The notes under the pieces were generated by a model, which saw only the letters and a program-made list of their open reading frames with translations, did no database searches and was not told the DNA's origin. This document shows, piece by piece, positions 25,695-35,731 of a stretch of 64,000 bases of DNA. The DNA lies in the NCBI GenBank assembly GCA_963729115.1, contig CAVSMR010000011.1:1178001-1242000 (forward strand), read 5' to 3'. The stretch comes from Actinophytocola sp963729115. GTDB lineage: Bacteria > Actinomycetota > Actinomycetes > Mycobacteriales > Pseudonocardiaceae. A program made the position numbers and the translations under genes. The stretch's first letter is position 1; each line of letters opens with the position of its first letter.

Positions 25695-26519
25695 ATGATC
25701 ACCGCAATCGTGGTCATCGCGTTGATACTGGCCGTGGTGGCGCTCGGCACGACCTTCGCGCGCAACCAGGCCAACGCCAAGCAGCAACGGCTGGATGACG
25801 CCAAGGCCGAGGCGCGCCGGTGGGTGGAACGGCTGGGCGGTCAGGTCATGAACCTGACCGGCACCGACGAGGCCTCCAAGCAGGCGATCGCCGACGCCGC
25901 GGAGCGCTACACCGCCGCCGGTTCGCAGATGGAGCAGGCCAACACGGCCGAGCAGAGCCGGCTCGTCACCAAGACCGCGCTGGAGGGGCTGTACTACGTC
26001 CGCGCGGCGCGCCTCGCGATGGGCCTGGACCCCGGTCCGGAGCTGCCGCGCGACCCCGAGCAGGAGCGCGCGGGCAAGGTCACCGAGGACCGGCGTGTCT
26101 CCGTGGAGGGCCACGACTACGAGGCCTCGCCGGAGCCCGGCGGCCGCACCACGCACTACTACCCCGGCGGCCGCGTGGCCGGCCGGCCGGTGCCGCAGGG
26201 CTGGTACAGCGAGCCCTGGTGGAAGCCGGCGCTGGTCGCGGGCGCCTGGGGCGTCGGCTCGTTCCTCCTGTTCGACGCCATGTTCTCCGGCATGTACGGC
26301 ATCCCGGACGCGGGCGCGTGGGAGGCCGGCTACGACGCGGGCCAAGCGGACGCGGCCGACGGCGGTGACGGTGGCGGCGATGGTGGCGACGGCGGTGGTG
26401 ACGGCGGTGGTGACAGCGGCGGTGACGGCGGCGGCGACATGGGCGGCGACTACGGCGGCGGCGATTTCGGTGGCGGGGACTTCGGCGGCGGAGACTTCGG
26501 CGGCGGGTTCGACTTCTAG
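25695..26519 (+). CDS. Membrane-anchored protein with Gly/Asp-repeat tail
   Basis: The 274-residue protein has an N-terminal span (residues about 3-20) and a helical domain to about 110 with ERLGGQVMNLTG and QMEQANTAEQSRLVTKTALEGLYYVRAARLA. A linker with GGRTTHYYPGG and a second hydrophobic region at about 183-202 follow. The final 50 residues are almost pure Gly/Asp with FGGGD repeats. The order matches actinobacterial 'DUF1542/TPM-like' surface proteins of unknown function. GGGGAG precedes the ATG at 25695. It converges with nei, overlapping by four bases. Confidence 0.75.
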   Translation: MITAIVVIALILAVVALGTTFARNQANAKQQRLDDAKAEARRWVERLGGQVMNLTGTDEASKQAIADAAERYTAAGSQMEQANTAEQSRLVTKTALEGLYYVRAARLAMGLDPGPELPRDPEQERAGKVTEDRRVSVEGHDYEASPEPGGRTTHYYPGGRVAGRPVPQGWYSEPWWKPALVAGAWGVGSFLLFDAMFSGMYGIPDAGAWEAGYDAGQADAADGGDGGGDGGDGGGDGGGDSGGDGGGDMGGDYGGGDFGGGDFGGGDFGGGFDF

Positions 26520-27325
26520 GGCGCCTGGCACACCGGGCACCAGTAGAGGTTGCGGCCGCCGAACTCGGTGATCGCGACCTCGGTGCCGCACACCAGGCAG
26601 GGCTGGCCGTGGCGGCGGTAGACGTACACCTCGCCGCCGTGCCGGTCCTGCCGTGGCGCCCGGCCGGTCACCTCGGGCAGGTCCTCGGCGCGCACGGTGT
26701 CGATCCGGCCGCGGCGCACTCCCGTGCGCATCAACGCCACCAGGTCCGTCCACATGTCCGTCCACAGCGCCGGGTCGAGCACGCGGCCGGGCAGCATCGG
26801 GTCGACGCCGTGCCGGAACAGGATCTCCGCGCGGTACACGTTGCCCACGCCGGCGAGCACCGTCTGGTCCAGCAGCAGGGCCGCGACCGGTAGCCGGGAC
26901 CGCGACATCCGCGCCCAGGCCCGCGACGGGTCGGCGTTGCGGCGCAACGGGTCCGGGCCCAGCTTGGCCACCACGTCGTTCATCCGCGCGGCGTCGATCA
27001 GCTCGCACACGGTCGGCCCGCGCAGGTCGGTGAGGTGGGTCTCGCCGACCATCCGCATGCGGACCTGGCCGACCGGCGGCGTCACGGGCAGCTCCTGCTC
27101 GCCGAACGCGCCGATCAGTCCGAGGTGGACGTGCACGATCGCGGCGGGGTCGTAGACGTGGAACAGGTGCTTGCCGTACGCCTCGGCCCGGTGCAGCACC
27201 CGTCCGTCCACAACGGATGCCGCGGTGACGAAGCGGCCCTGGGGACTCGAGACCTCGACCGGGCGGCCGGCGAAGAGCTTCTTGTGCCGCCGGGCGAGCC
27301 GGTGCAGCGTGTGCCCTTCCGGCAC
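26516..27325 (-). CDS. nei: Fpg/Nei-family DNA glycosylase/AP lyase
   Basis: It removes oxidised bases and cleaves the abasic site. The catalytic N-terminus PEGHT (Pro2, Glu3 after Met removal) and Lys52 (YGKHLF) are present. So are the helix-two-turn-helix GVGNVYRAEILF and the zinc finger CLVC...CPVC at the C-terminus (269 residues in all). PEGHT rather than PELPE points to the Nei branch. Its GTG overlaps the rpiB stop by one base (TAGTG); nei1 (Rv2464c) follows rpiB in M. tuberculosis too. Confidence 0.95.
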   Translation of the reverse strand: MPEGHTLHRLARRHKKLFAGRPVEVSSPQGRFVTAASVVDGRVLHRAEAYGKHLFHVYDPAAIVHVHLGLIGAFGEQELPVTPPVGQVRMRMVGETHLTDLRGPTVCELIDAARMNDVVAKLGPDPLRRNADPSRAWARMSRSRLPVAALLLDQTVLAGVGNVYRAEILFRHGVDPMLPGRVLDPALWTDMWTDLVALMRTGVRRGRIDTVRAEDLPEVTGRAPRQDRHGGEVYVYRRHGQPCLVCGTEVAITEFGGRNLYWCPVCQAP

Positions 27326-27795
27326 TAGCTCGGCAGGGCCGGCGGGACGCCGGTGCGCTCGTACTCCTCGAGCATCCGGATCCGCCGGGCGTGCCGCTCG
27401 ACGCCGGAGAACGGCGTGGCGAGGAACGTGTCGACGATCCCGGCGGCCTCCGCCGGGCTGTGCATGCGCGCGCCGATGCCGACCACCTGGGCGTCGTTGT
27501 GCTCGCGGGCGAGCTTGGCCGTCTCGGTGTCGTACGCGAGCGCGGCGCGGCACCCCGTGACCTTGTTCGCGGCGATCTGCTCACCGTTGCCCGAGCCGCC
27601 GATGACCACGCCCAGGCTGCCGGGGTCGGCGACCACGCGGCGCGCCCCCTCGACGCAGTAGGTCGGGTAGTCGTCGTCCGCGTCGTAGGCGGCCGGGCCG
27701 ACGTCGAGCACCTCGTGGCCGGCCGCCGCGAGGTGGTCGGCCAGGTATGCCTTCAGCTCGAAGCCGGCGTGGTCCGAGGCCAGGTAAACGCGCAC
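27325..27795 (-). CDS. rpiB: Ribose-5-phosphate isomerase B
   Basis: It interconverts ribose-5-phosphate and ribulose-5-phosphate in the non-oxidative pentose phosphate pathway. The 156 residues include LASDHAGFELK, GGSGNGEQIAANK and HNDAQVVGIGARMHS. As in the M. tuberculosis enzyme, a glutamate (Glu72 in GNGEQ) replaces the catalytic cysteine of E. coli RpiB. It is translationally coupled to nei, and the divergent ComB-family gene starts 27 bases upstream. Confidence 0.95.
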   Translation of the reverse strand: MRVYLASDHAGFELKAYLADHLAAAGHEVLDVGPAAYDADDDYPTYCVEGARRVVADPGSLGVVIGGSGNGEQIAANKVTGCRAALAYDTETAKLAREHNDAQVVGIGARMHSPAEAAGIVDTFLATPFSGVERHARRIRMLEEYERTGVPPALPS

Positions 27796-27821
27796 GACGG
27801 CATTGTGCCAGTCCTGACAGG

Positions 27822-28622
27822 ATGGGCCCGGTGACGGTCTACGAGCAGGACGGCGCGGACCTGCGGCTGGAGTGGGGGCTCGACGGCGTGCACGCGCTCG
27901 GCCCGCACTGTGCCGTGCTGATCGTCGTCGACGTGCTGGTGTTCACCACGACGGTCGACATCGCGCTGGGGCGGGGTGGCCGGGTGCTGCCCCTGCCGTG
28001 GCGGGACGAGCGGGCCGTCGAGGCGGCCCGGGCCGCCGGCGCGACGCTGACCCGCGCCGGTCTGGCCGGGGTCGAGGGGCGGGACGGCGGGATGACCACC
28101 CTGACGGCCGAGCCCGGGCATGGCTGGACGCTGCGGCCGTCCTCGCTGACCGACCTGCCGGCGGGGTCGTTCCTCGCGATCTCCTCGCCGAACGGGGCGA
28201 CGCTGAGTGCCGCCGCGGCGCGGACCGGGGCGACCGTGCTCGCGGGATGCCTGCGCAACGCGTCGGCGGTGGCGGCCGCGGCCGCGGAGCTCGCCGGCGA
28301 CGCGCCGGTCGGCATCGTGGCGGCCGGCGAGCGGTGGCGGGACACCCCGGACAAGCGGCTGCGGCCGGGCATCGAGGAGCTGCTGGGCGCCGGGGCGATC
28401 GCGGCCGCGGTGCCCGGCCGCAACGCCCCGTCGGCCGAGGCCGAGCTGGCCGCGCTCACCTACCGCGCCGCCGGTACCCGGGTGCCGGACCTGGTCGCGG
28501 ACTCGGTGTCCGGGCGGGAGCTGATCGCGGCCGGGGTGCCCGCCGACGTGCGGCTCGCGGCCGATGTGGACGCGAGCGACGTGGTGCCCCTGCTGACCGA
28601 GGGGGTCTTCGCGGCGCGGTGA
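27822..28622 (+). CDS. ComB-family (2-phosphosulfolactate phosphatase-like) protein
   Basis: The 266-residue protein has the ComB pattern: VLIVVDVLVFTTTVDIAL at the N-terminus, LAISSPNGATLS, and GIVAAGERW...RPGIEELLGAGAI. True ComB works in coenzyme M synthesis in methanogens. Actinomycetes are not known to use that route, so the reaction here is open. I give the ATG at 27822; the GTG at 27831 is almost as good. Confidence 0.8.
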   Translation: MGPVTVYEQDGADLRLEWGLDGVHALGPHCAVLIVVDVLVFTTTVDIALGRGGRVLPLPWRDERAVEAARAAGATLTRAGLAGVEGRDGGMTTLTAEPGHGWTLRPSSLTDLPAGSFLAISSPNGATLSAAAARTGATVLAGCLRNASAVAAAAAELAGDAPVGIVAAGERWRDTPDKRLRPGIEELLGAGAIAAAVPGRNAPSAEAELAALTYRAAGTRVPDLVADSVSGRELIAAGVPADVRLAADVDASDVVPLLTEGVFAAR

Positions 28623-28647
28623 GGTCCACATCGGACGCGCAGTGGGC

Positions 28648-30072
28648 TCAGCGCTGGATCGACTTCAGCTCGGTGAACTCCTCCAGGCCGAAGCGGCCGA
28701 ACTCGCGGCCGTTGCCCGACTGCTTGAAGCCGCCGAACGGGGCCTTCGTGTTGAACAGCCCGCCGTTGACGTCGACCTGGCCCGCGCGCAGCCGGCCCGC
28801 CACCGCGTACGCGCGGTCCGCGTCGCCGCCGAACACGCCCGCGGCCAGGCCGTACGGGGTGCCGTTCGCGATCCGCACGGCGTCGTCGGTGTCGGTGTAG
28901 GCCATGATCGACAGCACCGGGCCGAAGATCTCCTCCTGCGCGATCGTCATGTCCTCGCGCACGCCGGCGAACACCGTGGGCCGCACGAAGTAGCCGGGGC
29001 CCTCGACCGGCTCGGGCCCGCCGTGTGCCAGCGTCGCGCCCTCCTCGACGCCCTTGCGGATGTAGCCGACCACGCGGTCGCGCTGCGCGGCGGACACCGA
29101 CGGGCCGATCCGGGTGCCCTCCTGGGCGGGGTCGCCGGGCACGTACTTCGACGCCGCCGCGGCCGCGGCCTCGACGGCCTCGTCGTGCCGGTCCGCGGGG
29201 ACCAGCAGCCTGGTCAGCGCGCTGCACGCCTGCCCGTTGTTCATGAAGCAGTTGGCCAGCGTGATCTTGACCGCGCGCACCAGGTCGGCGTCGTCGAGGA
29301 CGACCGAGGCGGACTTGCCGCCCAGCTCCAGCGCCACCCTCTTGATCGTCTCCGCGCCGACCGCGGCCACCCGGCGGCCGGCCCGCGTCGAGCCGGTGAA
29401 GGAGACCATGTCGACCAGCGGGTGCGCGGCCAGCGCCTCGCCGACGACCGGGCCGGTGCCGTGCACCATGTTGAACACGCCGGCCGGCAGGCCCGCGGCG
29501 TCGATGATCTCCGCGAGCAGGCCGGCGGTCAGCGGCGCCACCTCGCTCGGCTTGAGCACGACCGTGTTGCCCGCCGCGAGCGCCGGGGCCACCTTCGCGA
29601 CCATCTGCTGCAGCGGGAAGTTCCACGGCGTGATCGCGGCGACCACGCCGATCGGCTCGCGGACGATGGTGGAGTTGCCGATCGTCACCGGGTCCAGCGC
29701 GCCCGCCTCGATCTCGGCCAGCACCCCTTCGGCGATGCCGATCGGGTTGGGCACCTGCACCTTGGTGGCGAACACGATCGGCGTGCCGACCTCCGCGGAG
29801 ATCGTGGCGGCCAGCCCGCTCGCGCGGGCCTTGAGCCCCTCGTTGATCCGGCGCACGGCCGCGACCCGGTCGGCGAGCGGGGTCGCGGCCCAGCCGGGGA
29901 ACGCGGTGGCCGCGGCGCGGACCGCGGCGTCGGCGTCGGCCGGGGTGCCGGCCGGCACCGACGCCAGGACCTCCTCGGTGGCCGGGTTCACGGCGTCGAT
30001 CCGCTCGCCGCCGCCGTCGACGAACTCGCCGGCGATGAGGTGGGCGGTGCGAACCTGGGTCGGCGCGGCCAT
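28648..30072 (-). CDS. Aldehyde dehydrogenase family protein
   Basis: This NAD(P)-dependent aldehyde oxidase of 474 residues has normal length for the superfamily. The motifs are PWNFPLQQM, VLKPSEVAPL, FTGSTRAGR, the glutamate motif LELGGKSAS (about residue 250) and the nucleophile motif NNGQACSA (about residue 285). The aldehyde cannot be predicted. It is followed on the same strand by the DsbA-like gene lying further upstream, with an 72-base gap, and converges with the ComB-like gene. Confidence 0.93.
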   Translation of the reverse strand: MAAPTQVRTAHLIAGEFVDGGGERIDAVNPATEEVLASVPAGTPADADAAVRAAATAFPGWAATPLADRVAAVRRINEGLKARASGLAATISAEVGTPIVFATKVQVPNPIGIAEGVLAEIEAGALDPVTIGNSTIVREPIGVVAAITPWNFPLQQMVAKVAPALAAGNTVVLKPSEVAPLTAGLLAEIIDAAGLPAGVFNMVHGTGPVVGEALAAHPLVDMVSFTGSTRAGRRVAAVGAETIKRVALELGGKSASVVLDDADLVRAVKITLANCFMNNGQACSALTRLLVPADRHDEAVEAAAAAASKYVPGDPAQEGTRIGPSVSAAQRDRVVGYIRKGVEEGATLAHGGPEPVEGPGYFVRPTVFAGVREDMTIAQEEIFGPVLSIMAYTDTDDAVRIANGTPYGLAAGVFGGDADRAYAVAGRLRAGQVDVNGGLFNTKAPFGGFKQSGNGREFGRFGLEEFTELKSIQR

Positions 30073-30144
30073 GAGTCCTCCGAAGATGTGACGCTGCAGA
30101 TGTAGGCGTCCTTCAGCCTGTCACACGGGGCGAGGCGAACGCAG

Positions 30145-30759
30145 TCAGTCGAAGCTGAGCTCGCCGGTGCGGGTGCGCTTGAGCTCGAAGAAGTTCGGGA
30201 AGCTCGCCAGGGCGACGGCGCCGTCGAAGATCTTCACCGCGTCGTCGCCGCGCGGGATCGAGTTGAGCACCGGCCCGAAGAACGCGACGTCGTCGACGTG
30301 GATGGTGGGCGTGCCGACGTCCAGGCCGACCGGGTCCATGCCCTCGTGGTGGCTCTTGCGCAGGGCCTCGTCGTGGTCGGTGCGGTGCGCCGCTTCGGCC
30401 AGCTCAGCGGGCAGGCCGACCTCGGCCAGCGACTCGCGGATGACCGCCTCGACGTCCTGGTTCTGCTGGTTGTGGATGCGGGTGCCCATCGCGGTGTAGA
30501 GGTCGCGCAGCACCTCGTCGCCGTGCTTCTCCGCGGCGGCGATCAGCACGCGGACCGGGCCCCACGCCCGCGCCATCCCCTCCTTGTAGTCGTCGGGCAG
30601 GTCGCGGCCCTCGTTGAGGACCGAGAGGCTCATCACACGGAACCGCAGCTCGATGTCCCGGTGCTGCTCGACCTCGAGGATCCAGCGGGAGGAGATCCAT
30701 GCGAAGGGGCACACCGGGTCGAAGTAGAAGTCGACCTTGGTCTTGGTGGCAGCTGTCAT
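30145..30759 (-). CDS. DsbA-like mycothiol-dependent oxidoreductase (Rv2466c-type) with a single active-site Cys
   Basis: The 204-residue thioredoxin-fold protein has a DsbA-type helical insertion. The active-site segment is FDPVCPFAWISSRWILEV with Cys17; the place of the second cysteine is Ala20, so it is monothiol. The cis-proline loop is GTPTIHVDD. Rv2466c of M. tuberculosis, in the same place before pepN, has a CxxC motif and acts with mycothiol as a reductase of nitro prodrugs. The change suggests a monothiol mechanism resolved by mycothiol. The ATG at 30759 is preferred; the longer frame enters the promoter region shared with pepN. Confidence 0.88.
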   Translation of the reverse strand: MTAATKTKVDFYFDPVCPFAWISSRWILEVEQHRDIELRFRVMSLSVLNEGRDLPDDYKEGMARAWGPVRVLIAAAEKHGDEVLRDLYTAMGTRIHNQQNQDVEAVIRESLAEVGLPAELAEAAHRTDHDEALRKSHHEGMDPVGLDVGTPTIHVDDVAFFGPVLNSIPRGDDAVKIFDGAVALASFPNFFELKRTRTGELSFD

Positions 30760-30890
30760 ACCGTGGACAACGACCCGCACGGCGAACTTTCTTCCCGTTC
30801 TCACCCGTCTGGCGGGCGACACTCACGGCTGGGGTGCTTGGATGCGATTTGATGTACGACAGCCATTCCGCAAGCGACATGAGGTGACCA

Positions 30891-33473
<2,583 letters not shown>

Positions 33474-33477
33474 CAAC

Positions 33478-33511
33478 AAGCGAGTCCCCCGCCGCGGCGG
33501 GGGACTCGCTT
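33478..33511. terminator. Strong bidirectional hairpin between pepN and the DUF5130 gene
   Basis: Two 16-bp perfect arms (33478-33493 and 33496-33511) are separated by two bases, starting five bases after the pepN stop. The convergent gene ends 118 bases further. The symmetry suits termination in both directions. Confidence 0.85.
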
Positions 33512-33628
33512 GGTCTTGTCTCGGCCAACCGGACCTCAGGGGACCGTGACGGCACCCAGCCACAATCAACGGTCGATCCGCACCGTCCGCTGGAACGCAA
33601 CCGACACTTTTTTATTCCGGGGAGGCGG

Positions 33629-34129
33629 TCAGTGCTTGGCTGTTCCGGCTTGGTCGCACAGCATGCGTAGGCCGCTCACCATTCCGCCGATGAGGTCGCC
33701 CTCCTTGAACGAGGCGACCATGCTCATCACGGCCAGGTTGCACGCCCGGTCCGGCAGGCGGCGGGTCGACTCGGCGCCGGTCACGACCTCGACCCGGCGC
33801 TGGGCCGGCGAGACCGCGATCAGCACGGCGGCCGCGGCGCTCTCGCCCGACTCGGCGTGCAGGGTCTCGGCCGTGGCGCGGGTGTCCTCGCCCAGGTCAC
33901 CGAGGTACACGCTGAACCCGAGCCCGGTCGACCGGGCGGACAGCGTCAGCGCCTCGTCGAGGCGGGCGAGCTGCACCGGGCTGAACGGCACCTCGGGTGC
34001 TTCCGTGCGGTGCTCCCGCGCGACCGAGATCCGGCCGCTCGCGGTGACGACCGCGCCGTAGCCGTGCTCGGGGTCCTCCGCGAGGATCTGGCCGGGCGTA
34101 CCGGCCTTGACGACCTCACCAGCTGCCAC
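33629..34129 (-). CDS. DUF5130 (TPM-like) protein
   Basis: The 166-residue protein has the DUF5130 pattern: GAVVTASGRISVAR, FSPVQLARLDEALTL, FSVYLGDLGEDTRATAETLHA, VLIAVSPAQRRVEVVTG and the C-terminal AVMSMVASFKEGDLIGGMVSGLRML. It is related to TPM domains. The mycobacterial homologue was, as I recall, seen attached to the respiratory III2-IV2 supercomplex (PRSAF1). The GTG at 34129 has GGGAGG upstream and overlaps the end of the preceding CtaJ-like gene by 14 bases. This matches the mycobacterial neighbourhood. Confidence 0.85.
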   Translation of the reverse strand: MAAGEVVKAGTPGQILAEDPEHGYGAVVTASGRISVAREHRTEAPEVPFSPVQLARLDEALTLSARSTGLGFSVYLGDLGEDTRATAETLHAESGESAAAAVLIAVSPAQRRVEVVTGAESTRRLPDRACNLAVMSMVASFKEGDLIGGMVSGLRMLCDQAGTAKH

Positions 34130-34367
34130 GAGCGCCTCCCTTGGCCGTGCGCTTGGAGCCCTTCGACCCACCGGTGGGCACCGCGGCCGACTGGCCGGCG
34201 ACGCCGGCCGGGTTGGCGGTCCACCACACCGGGGGGTAGTCCCACGACTGGCCCGGGCGGTACCTCGGGTTCCGCGCGAACTTGCCGCGCAGCGTCAACA
34301 TGGCGATCACGCCGTAGATGGCCAGCGGGATCGCCGCGTAGACGAGAATGGTCTCCACGACGCTCAC
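34116..34367 (-). CDS. ctaJ: CtaJ-like small membrane subunit of aa3 cytochrome oxidase
   Basis: The 83-residue protein has one span (residues about 5-26, ETILVYAAIPLAIYGVIAML). The family signature RYRPGQSWDYPPVWWTANPAG follows, then a short basic tail. This is the pattern of CtaJ, a small accessory subunit of the actinobacterial aa3 oxidase. It is coupled to the DUF5130 gene, whose mycobacterial counterpart is also linked to the respiratory supercomplex. The GTG at 34367 is chosen because an earlier start would add an unrelated leader. Confidence 0.8.
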   Translation of the reverse strand: MSVVETILVYAAIPLAIYGVIAMLTLRGKFARNPRYRPGQSWDYPPVWWTANPAGVAGQSAAVPTGGSKGSKRTAKGGARGSW

Positions 34368-34560
34368 GCGCGACACACTACCGAGCACCGCGGCGGCCCC
34401 GGCAACCGGCGCGCGCATGATCACCTGAGGTCACCGTACTGCGCGCAACGGTAACCGGGCTGAGCCGCCAGCCGGTGGGACTGCTACGCCATTCGGGTCA
34501 GCGAAATCCGGCGGACGGCCGCAAGACCTGGAATATCCTCTGAGCGTTACCAGAGACGTC

Positions 34561-34589
34561 TTGTCGGTTACAGTTCCAGCTCCTAGCTT
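34561..34589 (+). promoter_or_regulatory. Possible promoter of the GTRVT-repeat gene
   Basis: TTGTCG and TAGCTT are separated by 17 bases, 69 bases before the ATG at 34658. The -35 match is fair, the -10 match weak. The 290 bases between 34368 and 34657 otherwise hold nothing recognisable. Confidence 0.3.
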
Positions 34590-34657
34590 TCACCTGTACG
34601 GCCCTTGCGCACCCCTCATCCGCACTCTCCGTGCGTACACCGCCGAGGAGCACCGCT

Positions 34658-34918
34658 ATGACCATGTGCTTTACGAATGCACCGCTGATGGCCATCACCC
34701 AGTCAGACCAGCCCGAGTCGGCCACCTGCCCGGGTACCCGGGTCACGGCCGGCACCCGGGTCACGCGCGGCACGCGGGTGACGAGGGGCACCAGGGTCAC
34801 CGCCGGCACCCGCGTCACGCGGGGTACGCGGGTCACCCGCGGTACGCGGGTCACCGCCGGTACGCGAGTCACGCGCGGCACCCGGGTCACGCGCGGCACC
34901 CGCGTCACGGCCTCCTGA
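34658..34918 (+). CDS. Small protein of ten GTRVT(A/R) hexapeptide repeats
   Basis: GAGGAG lies seven bases before the ATG. The 86-residue product has a 25-residue leader (MTMCFTNAPLMAITQSDQPE, then SATCP) with two cysteines, then ten repeats of GTRVT plus A or R in the strict order A-R-R, and a final Ser. The repeat region has no acidic residue and is strongly basic. The ten units differ in DNA almost only at synonymous positions (Arg is encoded by CGG, CGC, CGA and AGG; Val by GTC and GTG), so this frame is under selection. I recognise no family. A beta-solenoid, a nucleic-acid-binding tail or a peptide-natural-product precursor are possible. It lies between the CtaJ-like and HNH genes. Confidence 0.65.
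   Translation: MTMCFTNAPLMAITQSDQPESATCPGTRVTAGTRVTRGTRVTRGTRVTAGTRVTRGTRVTRGTRVTAGTRVTRGTRVTRGTRVTAS
34733..34912 (+). repeat. Ten 18-bp tandem repeats with a 54-bp higher-order period
   Basis: Units follow GGYACSCGSGTCACSSSS, each encoding GTRVT(A/R). Every third unit ends in a GCC alanine codon (units 1, 4, 7, 10), so the array looks built from 54-bp blocks. Several junctions form short GGTACGCGGGTCACCCGCGG-type palindromes. There are no spacers, so it is not a CRISPR array. Confidence 0.9.
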
Positions 34919-34957
34919 CGGCGACCAGACCCTGAGACGACCGGAGCCCGCTGCCTC

Positions 34958-35599
34958 TCAGGCGGCGGGCTCCCCCAGGTACGGCAGCCACTGTGGGTCG
35001 GCGTCCACGACGCCGGCGAGCAGCCGCCAGTGCACTCCACGTGGGGCTCTTGGCACCACCCGGAGCCGCCAGCCGAGCTCGGACAGCAGCTTGTCGGCCT
35101 TGCGGTGGTTGCACTTCACGCAGCACGCGACGCAGTTCTGCCAGGTGTGCTCGCCACCCCGGCTGCGTGGCACGACGTGGTCGATGGTCTCCGCCCGGTT
35201 CCCGCAGTACGCGCAGTGGTAGCGGTCGCGGTGCATGAGCCCGGCGCGGGTCAGCGGCACCCGCGCGCGGTAGGGCACGCGGACGAAGGTGCTCAGCCGG
35301 ATCACGGACGGGACCAGGACGCTGTCGGCGGCCGAGTGCAGCACCAGCCCGCTCGGGTCGCCGTGCACGACCTCGGCCTTGCCGCACACCAGCAGCACCA
35401 CCGCGCGGCGCAGCGGCAGGGCGGTCAACGGCTCGAAGGTGGTGTTCAGCAACAACACCCGACGCCGGCCCCAGACGGGCGGTCCGGTGGTCCGTTCCGC
35501 TGCAGCGTTGTCCTGCTTGCGGGCACCTGGACGCGCCTGAGTCCGCGGCGCCAGCCCACTGCGGGCGGCGCCGATCGGAGTCGGATGTCGGTCGGGCAC
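34958..35599 (-). CDS. HNH endonuclease domain protein
   Basis: The 213-residue protein has an N-terminal conserved region (VLLLNTTFEPLTALPLRRAV) and a C-terminal HNH nuclease: CAYCGNRAETIDHVVPRSRGG with Cys129, Cys132 and His141, then NCVACCVKCNHRKAD with the second cysteine pair. The Rv2469c position and architecture are conserved across actinobacteria, which argues for a housekeeping role (perhaps DNA repair) rather than a mobile one. I choose the GTG at 35599 because GGAGGTG lies five bases before it; the frame runs on to 35641. Confidence 0.9.
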   Translation of the reverse strand: MPDRHPTPIGAARSGLAPRTQARPGARKQDNAAAERTTGPPVWGRRRVLLLNTTFEPLTALPLRRAVVLLVCGKAEVVHGDPSGLVLHSAADSVLVPSVIRLSTFVRVPYRARVPLTRAGLMHRDRYHCAYCGNRAETIDHVVPRSRGGEHTWQNCVACCVKCNHRKADKLLSELGWRLRVVPRAPRGVHWRLLAGVVDADPQWLPYLGEPAA

Positions 35600-35731
35600 G
35601 CGACCACCTCCACCGGTGTTTCGGCAGGCATAGCAGACCACAGATCACCCCAGTTCCGCACGTGTGTTGTATAACGTGTCCGCGTTCACGATCACAAAGA
35701 TCTGGTGAACGGCGCCGAACCAGGCGCCTAT

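Noticed and set aside
34733..34912. CRISPR array
   Set aside because: Repeats are contiguous with no spacers, and no cas genes are near.
34498..35040. Reverse-strand frame through the 18-bp repeats (VTRVP repeats)
   Set aside because: Repeat differences change amino acids in this frame (two Arg-to-Leu) but not in the plus frame, and there is no ribosome site.
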